Shown: positions 18,977 to 26,439 of the stretch, piece by piece
Layout: each line of letters starts with the position of its first letter
Position numbering within the stretch: the stretch's first letter is position 1
NCBI GenBank assembly: GCA_034717695.1
Contig: JAYELS010000080.1
Location: forward strand, 1-64,000
DNA from: NAT127 sp034717695
Lineage (GTDB): Bacteria; Pseudomonadota; Gammaproteobacteria; Pseudomonadales; Porticoccaceae
DNA: 64,000 nt
Direction: 5' to 3'
The notes under the pieces: generated by a model
Database searches by the model: none
What the model saw: only the letters and a program-made list of their open reading frames with translations
What the model was told of the DNA's origin: nothing
Made by a program: the position numbers and the translations under genes

Positions 18977-19165
18977 ATGAGTGACGAAGAAGACGACAAC
19001 CTGGAAGATCTTGAAGAGATGGAAGAGGAAGAAACCACCGAGGAGGAACAGGTAAAAACCTCCCCCCTCGCCGACCTGGAGGCACGGCGCCGGCTCGAAG
19101 CGAAGCTTGAGGAGCGGCGCCTGCGCAAGCTGATTCAGGATTACGATTTCGACGATATCGCCTGA
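18977..19165 (+). CDS. PA3496-family small acidic protein
   Basis: 62 aa, strongly acidic first half (about 1-28, mostly Asp/Glu) followed by a basic, probably helical stretch (ADLEARRRLEAKLEERRLRKLIQDY). The order acidic-tail then helix with LEEKRL-like repeats and a DYDFDDIA end matches the PA3496-like proteins, described as putative envelope-integrity factors. No signal peptide or membrane segment is visible. It stands alone between a clear promoter and a terminator. Confidence 0.8.
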   Translation: MSDEEDDNLEDLEEMEEEETTEEEQVKTSPLADLEARRRLEAKLEERRLRKLIQDYDFDDIA

Positions 19166-19238
19166 ATGCCCGTACCGCGCTCCCCGCGGTCGCCCTCGGC
19201 GGCGGAGCGCAACAACCAACCGTCGACAATGACGAGAG

Positions 19239-19263
19239 AAAGCCCGATGTCCCCGGGCTTTTT
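19239..19263 (+). terminator. Rho-independent terminator before ccmA
   Basis: AAAGCCCG pairs with CGGGCTTT and a short T run ends at 19263. It insulates the PA3496-family gene from the ccm operon. Confidence 0.82.
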
Positions 19264-19390
19264 CGTGCCCCGCCGCCTTGGCGCCGCGCCAGGGTGGCGG
19301 GGCCCTGCGGTAAACCTGCAGCCCCGGGAATTTTTCGGCATAATACCGCCCACTTTGCGAGTTGAGAGGCCTTTGTTGAGCGCGCCAACG

Positions 19391-20008
19391 ATGCTGGAAT
19401 GCCGGGAAATCGCCTACGAGCGGGACTATGTGCCGGTGTTTTCCGGCCTCTCCCTCAGCTTGAGCGGGGGCGACATGCTCCAGGTCAGCGGCCCCAATGG
19501 CGCCGGCAAGACCACTCTGCTGCGCCTGCTGGCCAGTTCCCTGACCCCCTCGGAAGGGGAGATCCTGTGGCGCGGCATTCCCCTCGGCCAGCGCCTTGGG
19601 GAGTTCCGCAACGACATGCTCTACCTCGGCCATCAGCCCGGCATCAAGGGGGCCCTCAGCCCCCGGGAAAACCTGGCCTGGCTGGAATCCCTCGGCGCCC
19701 CCGGCCGTGAAACCGTCGACGCGGCCCTGGCCGCGGTGGGCCTTGCCGGCCTCGAGGATGTGCCCTGCCACACACTCTCCGCCGGTCAGCAGCGCCGGGT
19801 TGCCCTTGCCCGCCTGCGCCTGAGCCCTGCGGCGCTGTGGATTCTGGACGAGCCCTTTACCGCCATCGATCGCGACGGCGTGGCCGCCCTGGAGGCACTG
19901 ATCCTCGAGCACGCCCGGCAGGGCGGTGTCGTGGTACTGACCACCCACCAGGCCCTCGGCCTGCCCGGCGTGCGCCTGTTGGCCCTGGAGCCCCATGGCC
20001 GCGCCTGA
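19391..20008 (+). CDS. ccmA: Heme exporter ATP-binding subunit CcmA
   Basis: 205 aa from the ATG at 19391. A TTG at 19376 with GAGAGG six bases upstream is a serious alternative that would add five residues. Walker A GPNGAGKTT (about 34-42), signature LSAGQQRRVALARL, and Walker B WILDEPFTAID are intact. CcmA energises the CcmABCD complex that releases holo-CcmE. It opens a nine-gene ccm operon in which most genes overlap. Confidence 0.95.
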   Translation: MLECREIAYERDYVPVFSGLSLSLSGGDMLQVSGPNGAGKTTLLRLLASSLTPSEGEILWRGIPLGQRLGEFRNDMLYLGHQPGIKGALSPRENLAWLESLGAPGRETVDAALAAVGLAGLEDVPCHTLSAGQQRRVALARLRLSPAALWILDEPFTAIDRDGVAALEALILEHARQGGVVVLTTHQALGLPGVRLLALEPHGRA

Positions 20009-20687
20009 GCTGCCCGTCACCAAGGCGGTGCGCGCCCTTCTGGCGCGGGACCTCACCCTTGCCATCCGCCACCGGGGTGAGATGGCCAACCCGCTGATTT
20101 TTTTTGTGATGGTGGCCACCCTCGTGCCCCTCGGGGTGACCCCGGAGGCCCGCGAACTGGCGCGCCTCGCCCCCGGCATGATCTGGGTGATGGCCCTGTT
20201 GTCGTCGCTGCTGTCGGCGGAGACCCTGTTCCTGTCCGACCACCGGGACGGCACCCTGGAGCAGCTGGTGCTCTCCCCCCAGCCCCTGTGGCTGCTGGTG
20301 CTGGCCAAGGTGCTGGTGCACTGGCTGGTGACCGGGCTGCCGTTGACCCTGCTGTCGCCACTGCTCGGGGTGATGCTGTCGCTGCCGGCGGCGGGCTACG
20401 GGCCGATGATGGCGAGCCTCGCCCTCGGCACCGCCGCCCTCAGCCTGATCGGCGCCATCGGCGCGGCGCTGACGGTGGCCATCCCCCGGGGCGGCCTGTT
20501 GCTGTCGCTGATCGTGATGCCGCTCTACATGCCGGTATTGATATTCGGTGCCAGCGCGGTGCAGCAGGCGGTGGATGGCATGGCGCCCTCGGGGCCCCTG
20601 GCGGTCCTCGGTGCCCTGCTGGCCTTTTCCTGTCTGATGTCGCCCTTTGCCACCGCGGGGGCGTTGCGAGTGAGTTTGCATGGCTAA
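19995..20687 (+). CDS. ccmB: Heme exporter membrane subunit CcmB
   Basis: 230 aa, six hydrophobic membrane segments, typical length. The N-terminus (ALLARDLTLAIRHRGEMANPLIFFVMV) and the SDHRDGTLEQLVLSPQPLW loop are CcmB signatures. It pairs with CcmA in the inner membrane. It overlaps ccmA by 14 nt and ccmC by 8 nt. Confidence 0.95.
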   Translation: MAAPELPVTKAVRALLARDLTLAIRHRGEMANPLIFFVMVATLVPLGVTPEARELARLAPGMIWVMALLSSLLSAETLFLSDHRDGTLEQLVLSPQPLWLLVLAKVLVHWLVTGLPLTLLSPLLGVMLSLPAAGYGPMMASLALGTAALSLIGAIGAALTVAIPRGGLLLSLIVMPLYMPVLIFGASAVQQAVDGMAPSGPLAVLGALLAFSCLMSPFATAGALRVSLHG

Positions 20688-21438
20688 TCCGCGTTCCTTC
20701 GAATGGTTTCACCGCCTTGGTTCGCCCCAGGGGTTCTACCGCATGACCACGCCCTGGCTGCCCTGGCTCGCGGCGGCGGCCCTCGGCCTGCTCGCCGTGG
20801 GCACCGTCTGGGGGCTCGGCTTCGCGCCCCAGGACGCCAAACAGGGCAACAGCTTTCGCATCATCTACATCCACGTGCCGGCGGCCTTCCTGGCCCTCGC
20901 CGGTTACTATGTGATGGCGGTGGCGGGGGCCGTTGGCCTGGTGTGGAAGATGAAGCTGTCCTACATGGTGATGAAGGCCGCGGCGCCCCTGGGGGCGGCC
21001 CTGACCCTGGTGTCCCTGGTCACCGGCGCCCTTTGGGGCAAGCCCACCTGGGGGACCTACTGGGTGTGGGATGCCCGCATCACCTCCATGCTGGTGCTCT
21101 TTTTTCTCTATCTCGGGGTGATTGCCCTGCACCATGCCTACAGCAACGGCGAGGCCGCCAGCAAGGCGGCGGCGGTGCTGGCGCTGGTGGGCACCGCCAA
21201 CATCCCCATCATCTACAAGTCGGTGGACTGGTGGTATACCCTGCACCAGCCGGCCACCATCAAACTCACCGAGGCCCCCAGCATGCACCCGGACATGTTC
21301 CAGCCCCTGGTGGTGATGATCGGCGGCTTTTACTGTCTTTATGCCCTGGTGTTGATCCTGGCCACCCGGGTCGAAGTCCTGCACCGGGAGCGGCGCACCC
21401 GCTGGGTGCGCGATCTGGTGATGGGGGGGGCGGACTGA
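20680..21438 (+). CDS. ccmC: Heme exporter protein CcmC
   Basis: 252 aa, six membrane segments. The tryptophan-rich WWD-like motif is GTYWVWDARITSMLVLFFLY near residue 125, with the heme-ligand His in IIYIHVPAA and later the LHQPAT loop. CcmC attaches heme to CcmE at the periplasmic face. Its stop overlaps the ccmD start. Confidence 0.95.
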   Translation: MANPRSFEWFHRLGSPQGFYRMTTPWLPWLAAAALGLLAVGTVWGLGFAPQDAKQGNSFRIIYIHVPAAFLALAGYYVMAVAGAVGLVWKMKLSYMVMKAAAPLGAALTLVSLVTGALWGKPTWGTYWVWDARITSMLVLFFLYLGVIALHHAYSNGEAASKAAAVLALVGTANIPIIYKSVDWWYTLHQPATIKLTEAPSMHPDMFQPLVVMIGGFYCLYALVLILATRVEVLHRERRTRWVRDLVMGGAD

Positions 21439-21647
21439 TGGCCGACCGCTTCCAGTTCGACAGCCTGGCCGCCTTCCTGGCCATGGATGGCCACGGCGCC
21501 TTTATCTGGCTGTCCTACGGCATCACCCTGCTGGTGCTCGCCTGGCTGGTGGCGACGCCCCTGATCCGCGCCCGGCGGGTGCGGGCCGAGATCCGCCGCC
21601 AGCACCGCGCCACCGCCACTTCCGCCACCGAGGAGAGCACCGACTGA
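21438..21647 (+). CDS. ccmD: Heme exporter protein CcmD
   Basis: 69 aa with one membrane segment (about 22-42, FIWLSYGITLLVLAWLVATP) and a basic cytoplasmic tail. The sequence LAAFLAMDGHGAFIW and the TGATG overlaps with ccmC and ccmE identify it. CcmD is needed to release holo-CcmE from the CcmABCD complex. Confidence 0.9.
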   Translation: MADRFQFDSLAAFLAMDGHGAFIWLSYGITLLVLAWLVATPLIRARRVRAEIRRQHRATATSATEESTD

Positions 21648-22096
21648 TGCACCCGATTCGCCGCCAACGCCTGATCGCCGTGGTTTTCATCGTCATTCTC
21701 GCCACCGCCGCCGTGGGCCTTCTGACCTACGCCCTGCGCCAGAACATCAATCTGTTCTACACCCCCTCCCAGATCGTTGCCGGGGAGGCCCCCGAGGGCA
21801 CCCGCATCCGGGTCGGCGGGATGGTGGTGGCGGGCAGCGTCACCCGGGTGCCGGACAGCCTCGACACCGTCTTCAAGGTCACCGATGGCGCGGGGGAGGT
21901 GGCGATTGCCTACACCGGTATCCTGCCGGACCTGTTCGCCGAGAACGAGGCGGCGGTGGCCACCGGGGAGTTGCGCGATGATGGCACCTTCGCCGCCTCC
22001 GAGGTGCTCGCCAAGCACGACGAGAACTACACCCCGCCGGAAGTGGCGGACGCCATGAACAAGGCCATGGAGAAGGCCCGCGAGGGTCGCCAATGA
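21647..22096 (+). CDS. ccmE: Heme chaperone CcmE
   Basis: 149 aa. N-terminal membrane anchor (about 8-30) and a periplasmic OB-fold domain. The covalent heme-binding motif HxxxY is present as VLAKHDENYTPPE near the C-terminus. CcmE receives heme from CcmC and hands it to CcmF/H. It starts within the ccmD stop and overlaps ccmF by 4 nt. Confidence 0.96.
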   Translation: MHPIRRQRLIAVVFIVILATAAVGLLTYALRQNINLFYTPSQIVAGEAPEGTRIRVGGMVVAGSVTRVPDSLDTVFKVTDGAGEVAIAYTGILPDLFAENEAAVATGELRDDGTFAASEVLAKHDENYTPPEVADAMNKAMEKAREGRQ

Positions 22097-24069
22097 ATCC
22101 GGAAATCGGTCACTTCTGTCTGATCCTGGGCTTTGGCCTCGCCATTATCCAGGCCCTGTTGCCCCTCGTCGGGTCGGTGACCGGCAACCGCCCCTGGATG
22201 GCCGCCGCGCGGCCCCTGGCGGTGGGCCAGTTCGTGCTCGCCGCCCTCAGTTTCGCCGCGCTCACCCTGGCCTTTCTCGGCGACGACTTCTCGGTGCTGT
22301 ACGTGGTCAACAACTCCAACAGCCTGTTGCCCTGGTACTACAAGATCAGCGCGGTGTGGGGCGCCCACGAGGGCTCGCTGCTGTTGTGGGTGCTGACCCT
22401 CGCCGGCTGGACCGCCGCCGTGGCCCTGTTCAGCCGCTCCCTGCCCCTGGTGCTGGTGGCCCGGGTGCTGGCGGTGATGGCCCTGGTGGCGGTGGGTTTC
22501 TACCTGTTCCTGCTGTTTACTTCCAATCCCTTCGAGCGGGTGCTGCCGTTCCCCGCCCAGGATGGTGCCGACCTCAATCCCCTCCTGCAGGACATCGGCC
22601 TGATCGTCCACCCGCCGCTGCTGTACATGGGCTACGTGGGATTCAGCGTGCCCTTCGCCTTTGCCATCGCCGCCCTGCTGGCGGGCCGGCTGGACGCCGC
22701 CTGGGCGCGCTGGACCCGCCTCTGGACCAACGCCGCCTGGGCCTTCCTCACCCTCGGCATCGCCCTCGGCAGCTGGTGGGCCTACTACGAGCTGGGCTGG
22801 GGTGGCTGGTGGTTCTGGGATCCGGTGGAGAACGCCTCCTTCATGCCCTGGCTGGTGGGCACCGCCCTGGTCCACAGCCTTGCGATCACCGAGAAGCGGG
22901 GCGCGTTCCGGGCCTGGACCCTGCTGCTCGCCATCTTTGCCTTCTCCCTGAGTCTGCTGGGAACCTTCCTGGTGCGCTCCGGGGTGCTCACCTCGGTCCA
23001 CGCCTTTGCCTCCGACCCGACCCGGGGGGTTTTCATCCTCGCCTTCCTCGGGGTGGTGGTGGGGGGCTCCCTGCTGCTGTTTGCCATCCGCGGCCAGACC
23101 CTGCGCTCCCAGGGGGGCTTCGACTGGCTGTCCCGGGAGGCCTTCATGCTGATCAACAACATCCTGCTGGTGATCGCCACCGCCATCATCCTGCTGGGCA
23201 CCCTCTACCCCCTGGTGGCGGACGTGCTCGGCTGGGGCAAGATCTCCGTGGGGCCGCCTTACTTCAACCTGTTCTTCGTGCCGCTGATGCTGGTGCTCGC
23301 GCCGTTGATGGCGGTGGGCGCGGTGCTGCGCTGGAAGCGCAGCGAGTGGCGCTGGCTGCGGCCCTCGCTGCTCGCTCCCCTGGCCCTGGCCCTGGTGGCG
23401 GGGGCGGTGTTTCCCTGGGCCTTCGGGGGTGAATTTCACGGCGGCGCGGCTGTCACCGTGGCGGTGTTTACCTGGGCCCTGGTGCTGATTGTCCGGGATA
23501 TCTGGGGCAAGTCCGGCCACTCCGCCGGTCGCCTCGCCGGGCTTCGCCGCCTCACCGGCAGCTACTACGGTATGCACCTGGCCCACGCCGGAGTGATCTG
23601 CTGCATCCTCGGCGCCGGCCTCGTCACTGTCTACAGTGTCGAAAAGGACGCCCGGGTGGAGGCCGGCACCCTGGTGGAGGACCTCGGCTACCATTTCGAG
23701 TTCGTCAACTTCGAGACCGTCAACGGCCCGAACTATGTGGCGGACCAGGCCAACGTGCGGGTCACCCGGGACGACGCCCTGGTCACCACCCTCCATCCGC
23801 AAAAGCGCCGCTACCTGGCCAGCGGCCAGGTGATGACCGAGGCGGGCATCGGCGGCGGGCTGTGGCGGGATCTCTACGTCTCCCTCGGCGAGCCCCTCGG
23901 GGAGGGCGCCTGGGCGGTGCGGGTCCACGTCAAGCCCTTCGTGCGCTGGATATGGCTCGGCGCCCTGCTGATGGCGGCGGGGGGCGGGCTCGCCATGCTC
24001 GATCGCCGCTACCGGGCCCGCCGGGTGGCGGAGGCCGACGCCACCGGCCTTGCCGGAGCGACCCCATGA
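22093..24069 (+). CDS. ccmF: Heme lyase subunit CcmF
   Basis: 658 aa with about 15 membrane segments. The WWD domain reads GWGGWWFWDPVENASFMPW near residue 238. Conserved histidines lie in GAHEGSLLLW, DIGLIVHPPLLYMGY, VHSLAIT and the C-terminal MHLAHAG. CcmF with CcmH/I ligates heme to the CxxCH of apocytochrome c. The C-terminal periplasmic domain (about 530-625) is complete. Confidence 0.96.
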   Translation: MNPEIGHFCLILGFGLAIIQALLPLVGSVTGNRPWMAAARPLAVGQFVLAALSFAALTLAFLGDDFSVLYVVNNSNSLLPWYYKISAVWGAHEGSLLLWVLTLAGWTAAVALFSRSLPLVLVARVLAVMALVAVGFYLFLLFTSNPFERVLPFPAQDGADLNPLLQDIGLIVHPPLLYMGYVGFSVPFAFAIAALLAGRLDAAWARWTRLWTNAAWAFLTLGIALGSWWAYYELGWGGWWFWDPVENASFMPWLVGTALVHSLAITEKRGAFRAWTLLLAIFAFSLSLLGTFLVRSGVLTSVHAFASDPTRGVFILAFLGVVVGGSLLLFAIRGQTLRSQGGFDWLSREAFMLINNILLVIATAIILLGTLYPLVADVLGWGKISVGPPYFNLFFVPLMLVLAPLMAVGAVLRWKRSEWRWLRPSLLAPLALALVAGAVFPWAFGGEFHGGAAVTVAVFTWALVLIVRDIWGKSGHSAGRLAGLRRLTGSYYGMHLAHAGVICCILGAGLVTVYSVEKDARVEAGTLVEDLGYHFEFVNFETVNGPNYVADQANVRVTRDDALVTTLHPQKRRYLASGQVMTEAGIGGGLWRDLYVSLGEPLGEGAWAVRVHVKPFVRWIWLGALLMAAGGGLAMLDRRYRARRVAEADATGLAGATP

Positions 24070-24611
24070 AGAATCTCAAGCTGTTCATCCCCCTGGCGGT
24101 GTTCCTGGTGCTCGGCATATTCCTGCTGCGGGGCCTCGACCGGGATCCCACGGAGCTGCCCTCGGCGCTGATCAGCCGCCCGGTGCCCGACTTCGACCTG
24201 CCCGATCTGCTGGAGCCCGGCCGCAGCCACGACCAGACCCTGTTCCAGGGCCGGGTGAGCCTGCTCAATGTCTGGGGTACCTGGTGTGTCGCCTGCCGGG
24301 TGGAGCACCCTTTCCTGATGGAGCTGGCCGGGCGGGGCGTCGACATCATCGGCATGAACTACAAGGATGAACAGGACGCCGCCCGCCAGTGGCTGGTGGA
24401 CAAGGGCGATCCCTACCGGATCAACTTCGTCGATCGGGACGGCCGCCTGGCCATCGACCTCGGCGTGTTCGGCGCCCCCGAGACCTACCTGGTGGACCAT
24501 CGCGGCGTGATCCACTACAAGCACGTCGGGGTGGTGGACGAGGCGGTCTGGGGCCAGATGCAGCCCCTCTACGACCGCCTGGTGGCCGCGGCCGGGGAGG
24601 GCGGCCAATGA
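24066..24611 (+). CDS. ccmG: Thiol:disulfide interchange protein DsbE/CcmG
   Basis: 181 aa. An uncleaved N-terminal anchor (about 4-22) and a periplasmic thioredoxin fold. The active site is WGTWCVACRVEHP, that is CVAC in place of the usual CPTC/CPSC. The family's FGAPETYLVDHRG (cis-Pro region) is intact. It keeps the cytochrome c heme-binding cysteines reduced. Overlaps both neighbours by 4 nt. Confidence 0.95.
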   Translation: MKNLKLFIPLAVFLVLGIFLLRGLDRDPTELPSALISRPVPDFDLPDLLEPGRSHDQTLFQGRVSLLNVWGTWCVACRVEHPFLMELAGRGVDIIGMNYKDEQDAARQWLVDKGDPYRINFVDRDGRLAIDLGVFGAPETYLVDHRGVIHYKHVGVVDEAVWGQMQPLYDRLVAAAGEGGQ

Positions 24612-25087
24612 CCGCTTCCCGTCTTGCCCTGCTGGCGTTACTGCTGTGGGCCTGCCAGGCCTTCGCGGTGATCGAGATCGCGCCCCTGTCGAACGCCGAG
24701 CTGGAGGCCCGCTACCGGGTGCTGATCGAGGAGCTGCGCTGCCCCAAGTGTCAGAACCAGAACCTCGCCGACTCCGATGCCCCCATCGCCGCCGACCTGC
24801 GGGGGGAGGTTCGCCGCCTGCTGGAAGAGGGGCGCGGCGACGACGAGATCGCCGCCCACCTGGTGGCCCGCTACGGCGAGTTCGTTCTCTACCGCCCGGC
24901 GGTGAAGGGCAATACCCTGTTGCTCTGGTACGGCCCCGCGGCCCTCGCCCTGCTCGGTCTTGTCGCCCTCGCCCTGGTGGTGCGCCGCCACCGCCGCGAC
25001 GCGCCGGACAGCGCCCCCCTCGACCCCGTCGAGCAACAACGACTGAACGCCCTGCTCAATGGCGATGACCGGGAGCCCCACCCATGA
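24608..25087 (+). CDS. ccmH: Cytochrome c maturation protein CcmH
   Basis: 159 aa. Signal peptide to about residue 20, then the LRCPKCQNQNLADSDAPIA motif with the redox RCxxC pair, and a C-terminal membrane helix (about 102-122). It reduces apocytochrome disulfides with CcmG. Only the N-terminal CcmH half is present; the TPR half is the separate ccmI gene, the two-gene arrangement found in Pseudomonas. Confidence 0.94.
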   Translation: MTASRLALLALLLWACQAFAVIEIAPLSNAELEARYRVLIEELRCPKCQNQNLADSDAPIAADLRGEVRRLLEEGRGDDEIAAHLVARYGEFVLYRPAVKGNTLLLWYGPAALALLGLVALALVVRRHRRDAPDSAPLDPVEQQRLNALLNGDDREPHP

Positions 25088-26313
25088 TCTGGCTCGGCCT
25101 TGCCATTGCCGCCCTCTCCGCCGCCAGCTTCGTCCTGGCGGGCCTCCGCTACCGGGGCGGCGCCCCCGGCGCCGCCGCCGAGGTGGACGTCAACCGCGCC
25201 CTCTACCGGGAGAAGCTCGCCGAACTGGACGTCCAGCACGCCGCGGGCGATTTCACCGATGGCGAGCGGGACGCCCTCGCCCTGGAATACCAGCGCCAGT
25301 TTCTGGTGGACAATGCCGGTCTCGCCGACGCCGCCCCGGGGCGGGAGCGGGGCCGCTGGGTGTTTCTCCTGCTCGCCGTGCTGCTGCCCCTGTTCGCGGC
25401 GGGGGTGTACCTGCGCATCGGCGCCGCCGACGAGCTGGCCCTGCGGGACCTGCTCGACCGGCGCATGGCGCTGCTGGGCGGTGCCGCCCCGGGGGAGGCG
25501 GTGCAGGCCCTCGACGCCGAGATCCTCGCCGGCCTCCACCGCCTGGCGCGGAGCAAATCCGACCGCCCGGTGTACCCGGTGCTGCTCGCCCGGCTCTACC
25601 AGGACCGGGGCGACTTCGCCGCCGCGGTGGACCACTACCGGGCCGCCGTGGCCCTGCTCCCCGAGGACGGCGCCCTCCACGGCGAGTACGCCCAGGCGCT
25701 CTTTTTTGCCGCCGGCAACCGCATGACTGCCGAGGTGGAGGCCGCTACCGTCAAGGCCCATAGCCTCAACCCCGATGACCAGACCGCGCTCGGCCTGATG
25801 GGCATCGCCGCCTACCAGGCGTCCCGCTACCGGGAGGCCATCGGCCATTGGCGCCAGGCCCTCGGCCAGCTGCACCCCGGTTCCCCGTCCCGCACCGCCC
25901 TGCTCGCCGGCATTCAGAGCGCCGAAGCCAAGCTCAAGGCCGCCGGCGAGGATCCCGGCGCGGATGGCGGCGTCAGCCTGATGGTGGACGTGGAACTCGA
26001 CGCCGGCTTCGAGGTGCCCGCCGACACCACGGTGTTCATCTACGCCCGCGCCTGGCAGGGCTCCCCCATGCCCCTCGCCATCAAGCGTCTGACCCGGGGG
26101 GAATTGCCGGCGCGGATCACCCTCGACGAAAGCCTCGCCATGAACCCCGCCATGACCCTCGCCTCGGTCCCCGAGGTGGAAGTGGTCGCCCGGGTGTCCT
26201 TCGCCGGCACCGCCGCGGCCGCCCCCGGCGACATCGAGGGCAGCCTCGGCCCGGTCAAGCCCGGGGCCGACGCCGAACCCCTGTCCTTGGTAATGGCCCG
26301 CCGCATTCCCTGA
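25084..26313 (+). CDS. ccmI: Cytochrome c biogenesis protein CcmI
   Basis: 409 aa. Two membrane segments (about 1-20 and 95-115) flank a cytoplasmic loop rich in Arg/Glu (NRALYREKLAELDVQHAAGD). TPR-like helices follow (about 140-280; PVLLARLYQDRGDFAAAVDHYRAAV), then a beta-rich periplasmic end (about 300-405; VDVELDAGFEVPADTTVFIYARA). It chaperones apocytochrome c to CcmF/H. It ends the ccm operon. Confidence 0.93.
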   Translation: MIWLGLAIAALSAASFVLAGLRYRGGAPGAAAEVDVNRALYREKLAELDVQHAAGDFTDGERDALALEYQRQFLVDNAGLADAAPGRERGRWVFLLLAVLLPLFAAGVYLRIGAADELALRDLLDRRMALLGGAAPGEAVQALDAEILAGLHRLARSKSDRPVYPVLLARLYQDRGDFAAAVDHYRAAVALLPEDGALHGEYAQALFFAAGNRMTAEVEAATVKAHSLNPDDQTALGLMGIAAYQASRYREAIGHWRQALGQLHPGSPSRTALLAGIQSAEAKLKAAGEDPGADGGVSLMVDVELDAGFEVPADTTVFIYARAWQGSPMPLAIKRLTRGELPARITLDESLAMNPAMTLASVPEVEVVARVSFAGTAAAAPGDIEGSLGPVKPGADAEPLSLVMARRIP

Positions 26314-26315
26314 CC

Positions 26316-26362
26316 CCCGGGCAGGCCGCTGATTGGCGCCGCCAATCAGCGCTTGTCCCGGG
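26316..26362 (+). repeat. Long inverted repeat after ccmI
   Basis: An 11-bp perfect stem (CGCTGATTGGC with GCCAATCAGCG, loop GCC, 26327-26351) sits inside an outer CCCGGG/CCCGGG pair. No T tract follows, so it is a terminator-like hairpin only. It separates ccmI from smc. Confidence 0.75.
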
Positions 26363-26439
26363 ACTTCGAGGGTGTAAAATCCGTCGCTCAGCCTGATATC
26401 CGCCAGGGGTATCGCCGCCCAACCACCAACGAGTCATCC

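Noticed and set aside
22027..23928. 633-codon minus-strand frame opposite ccmF
   Set aside because: It is low-complexity Gly/His/Gln-rich sequence typical of an antisense frame of a GC-rich membrane gene.
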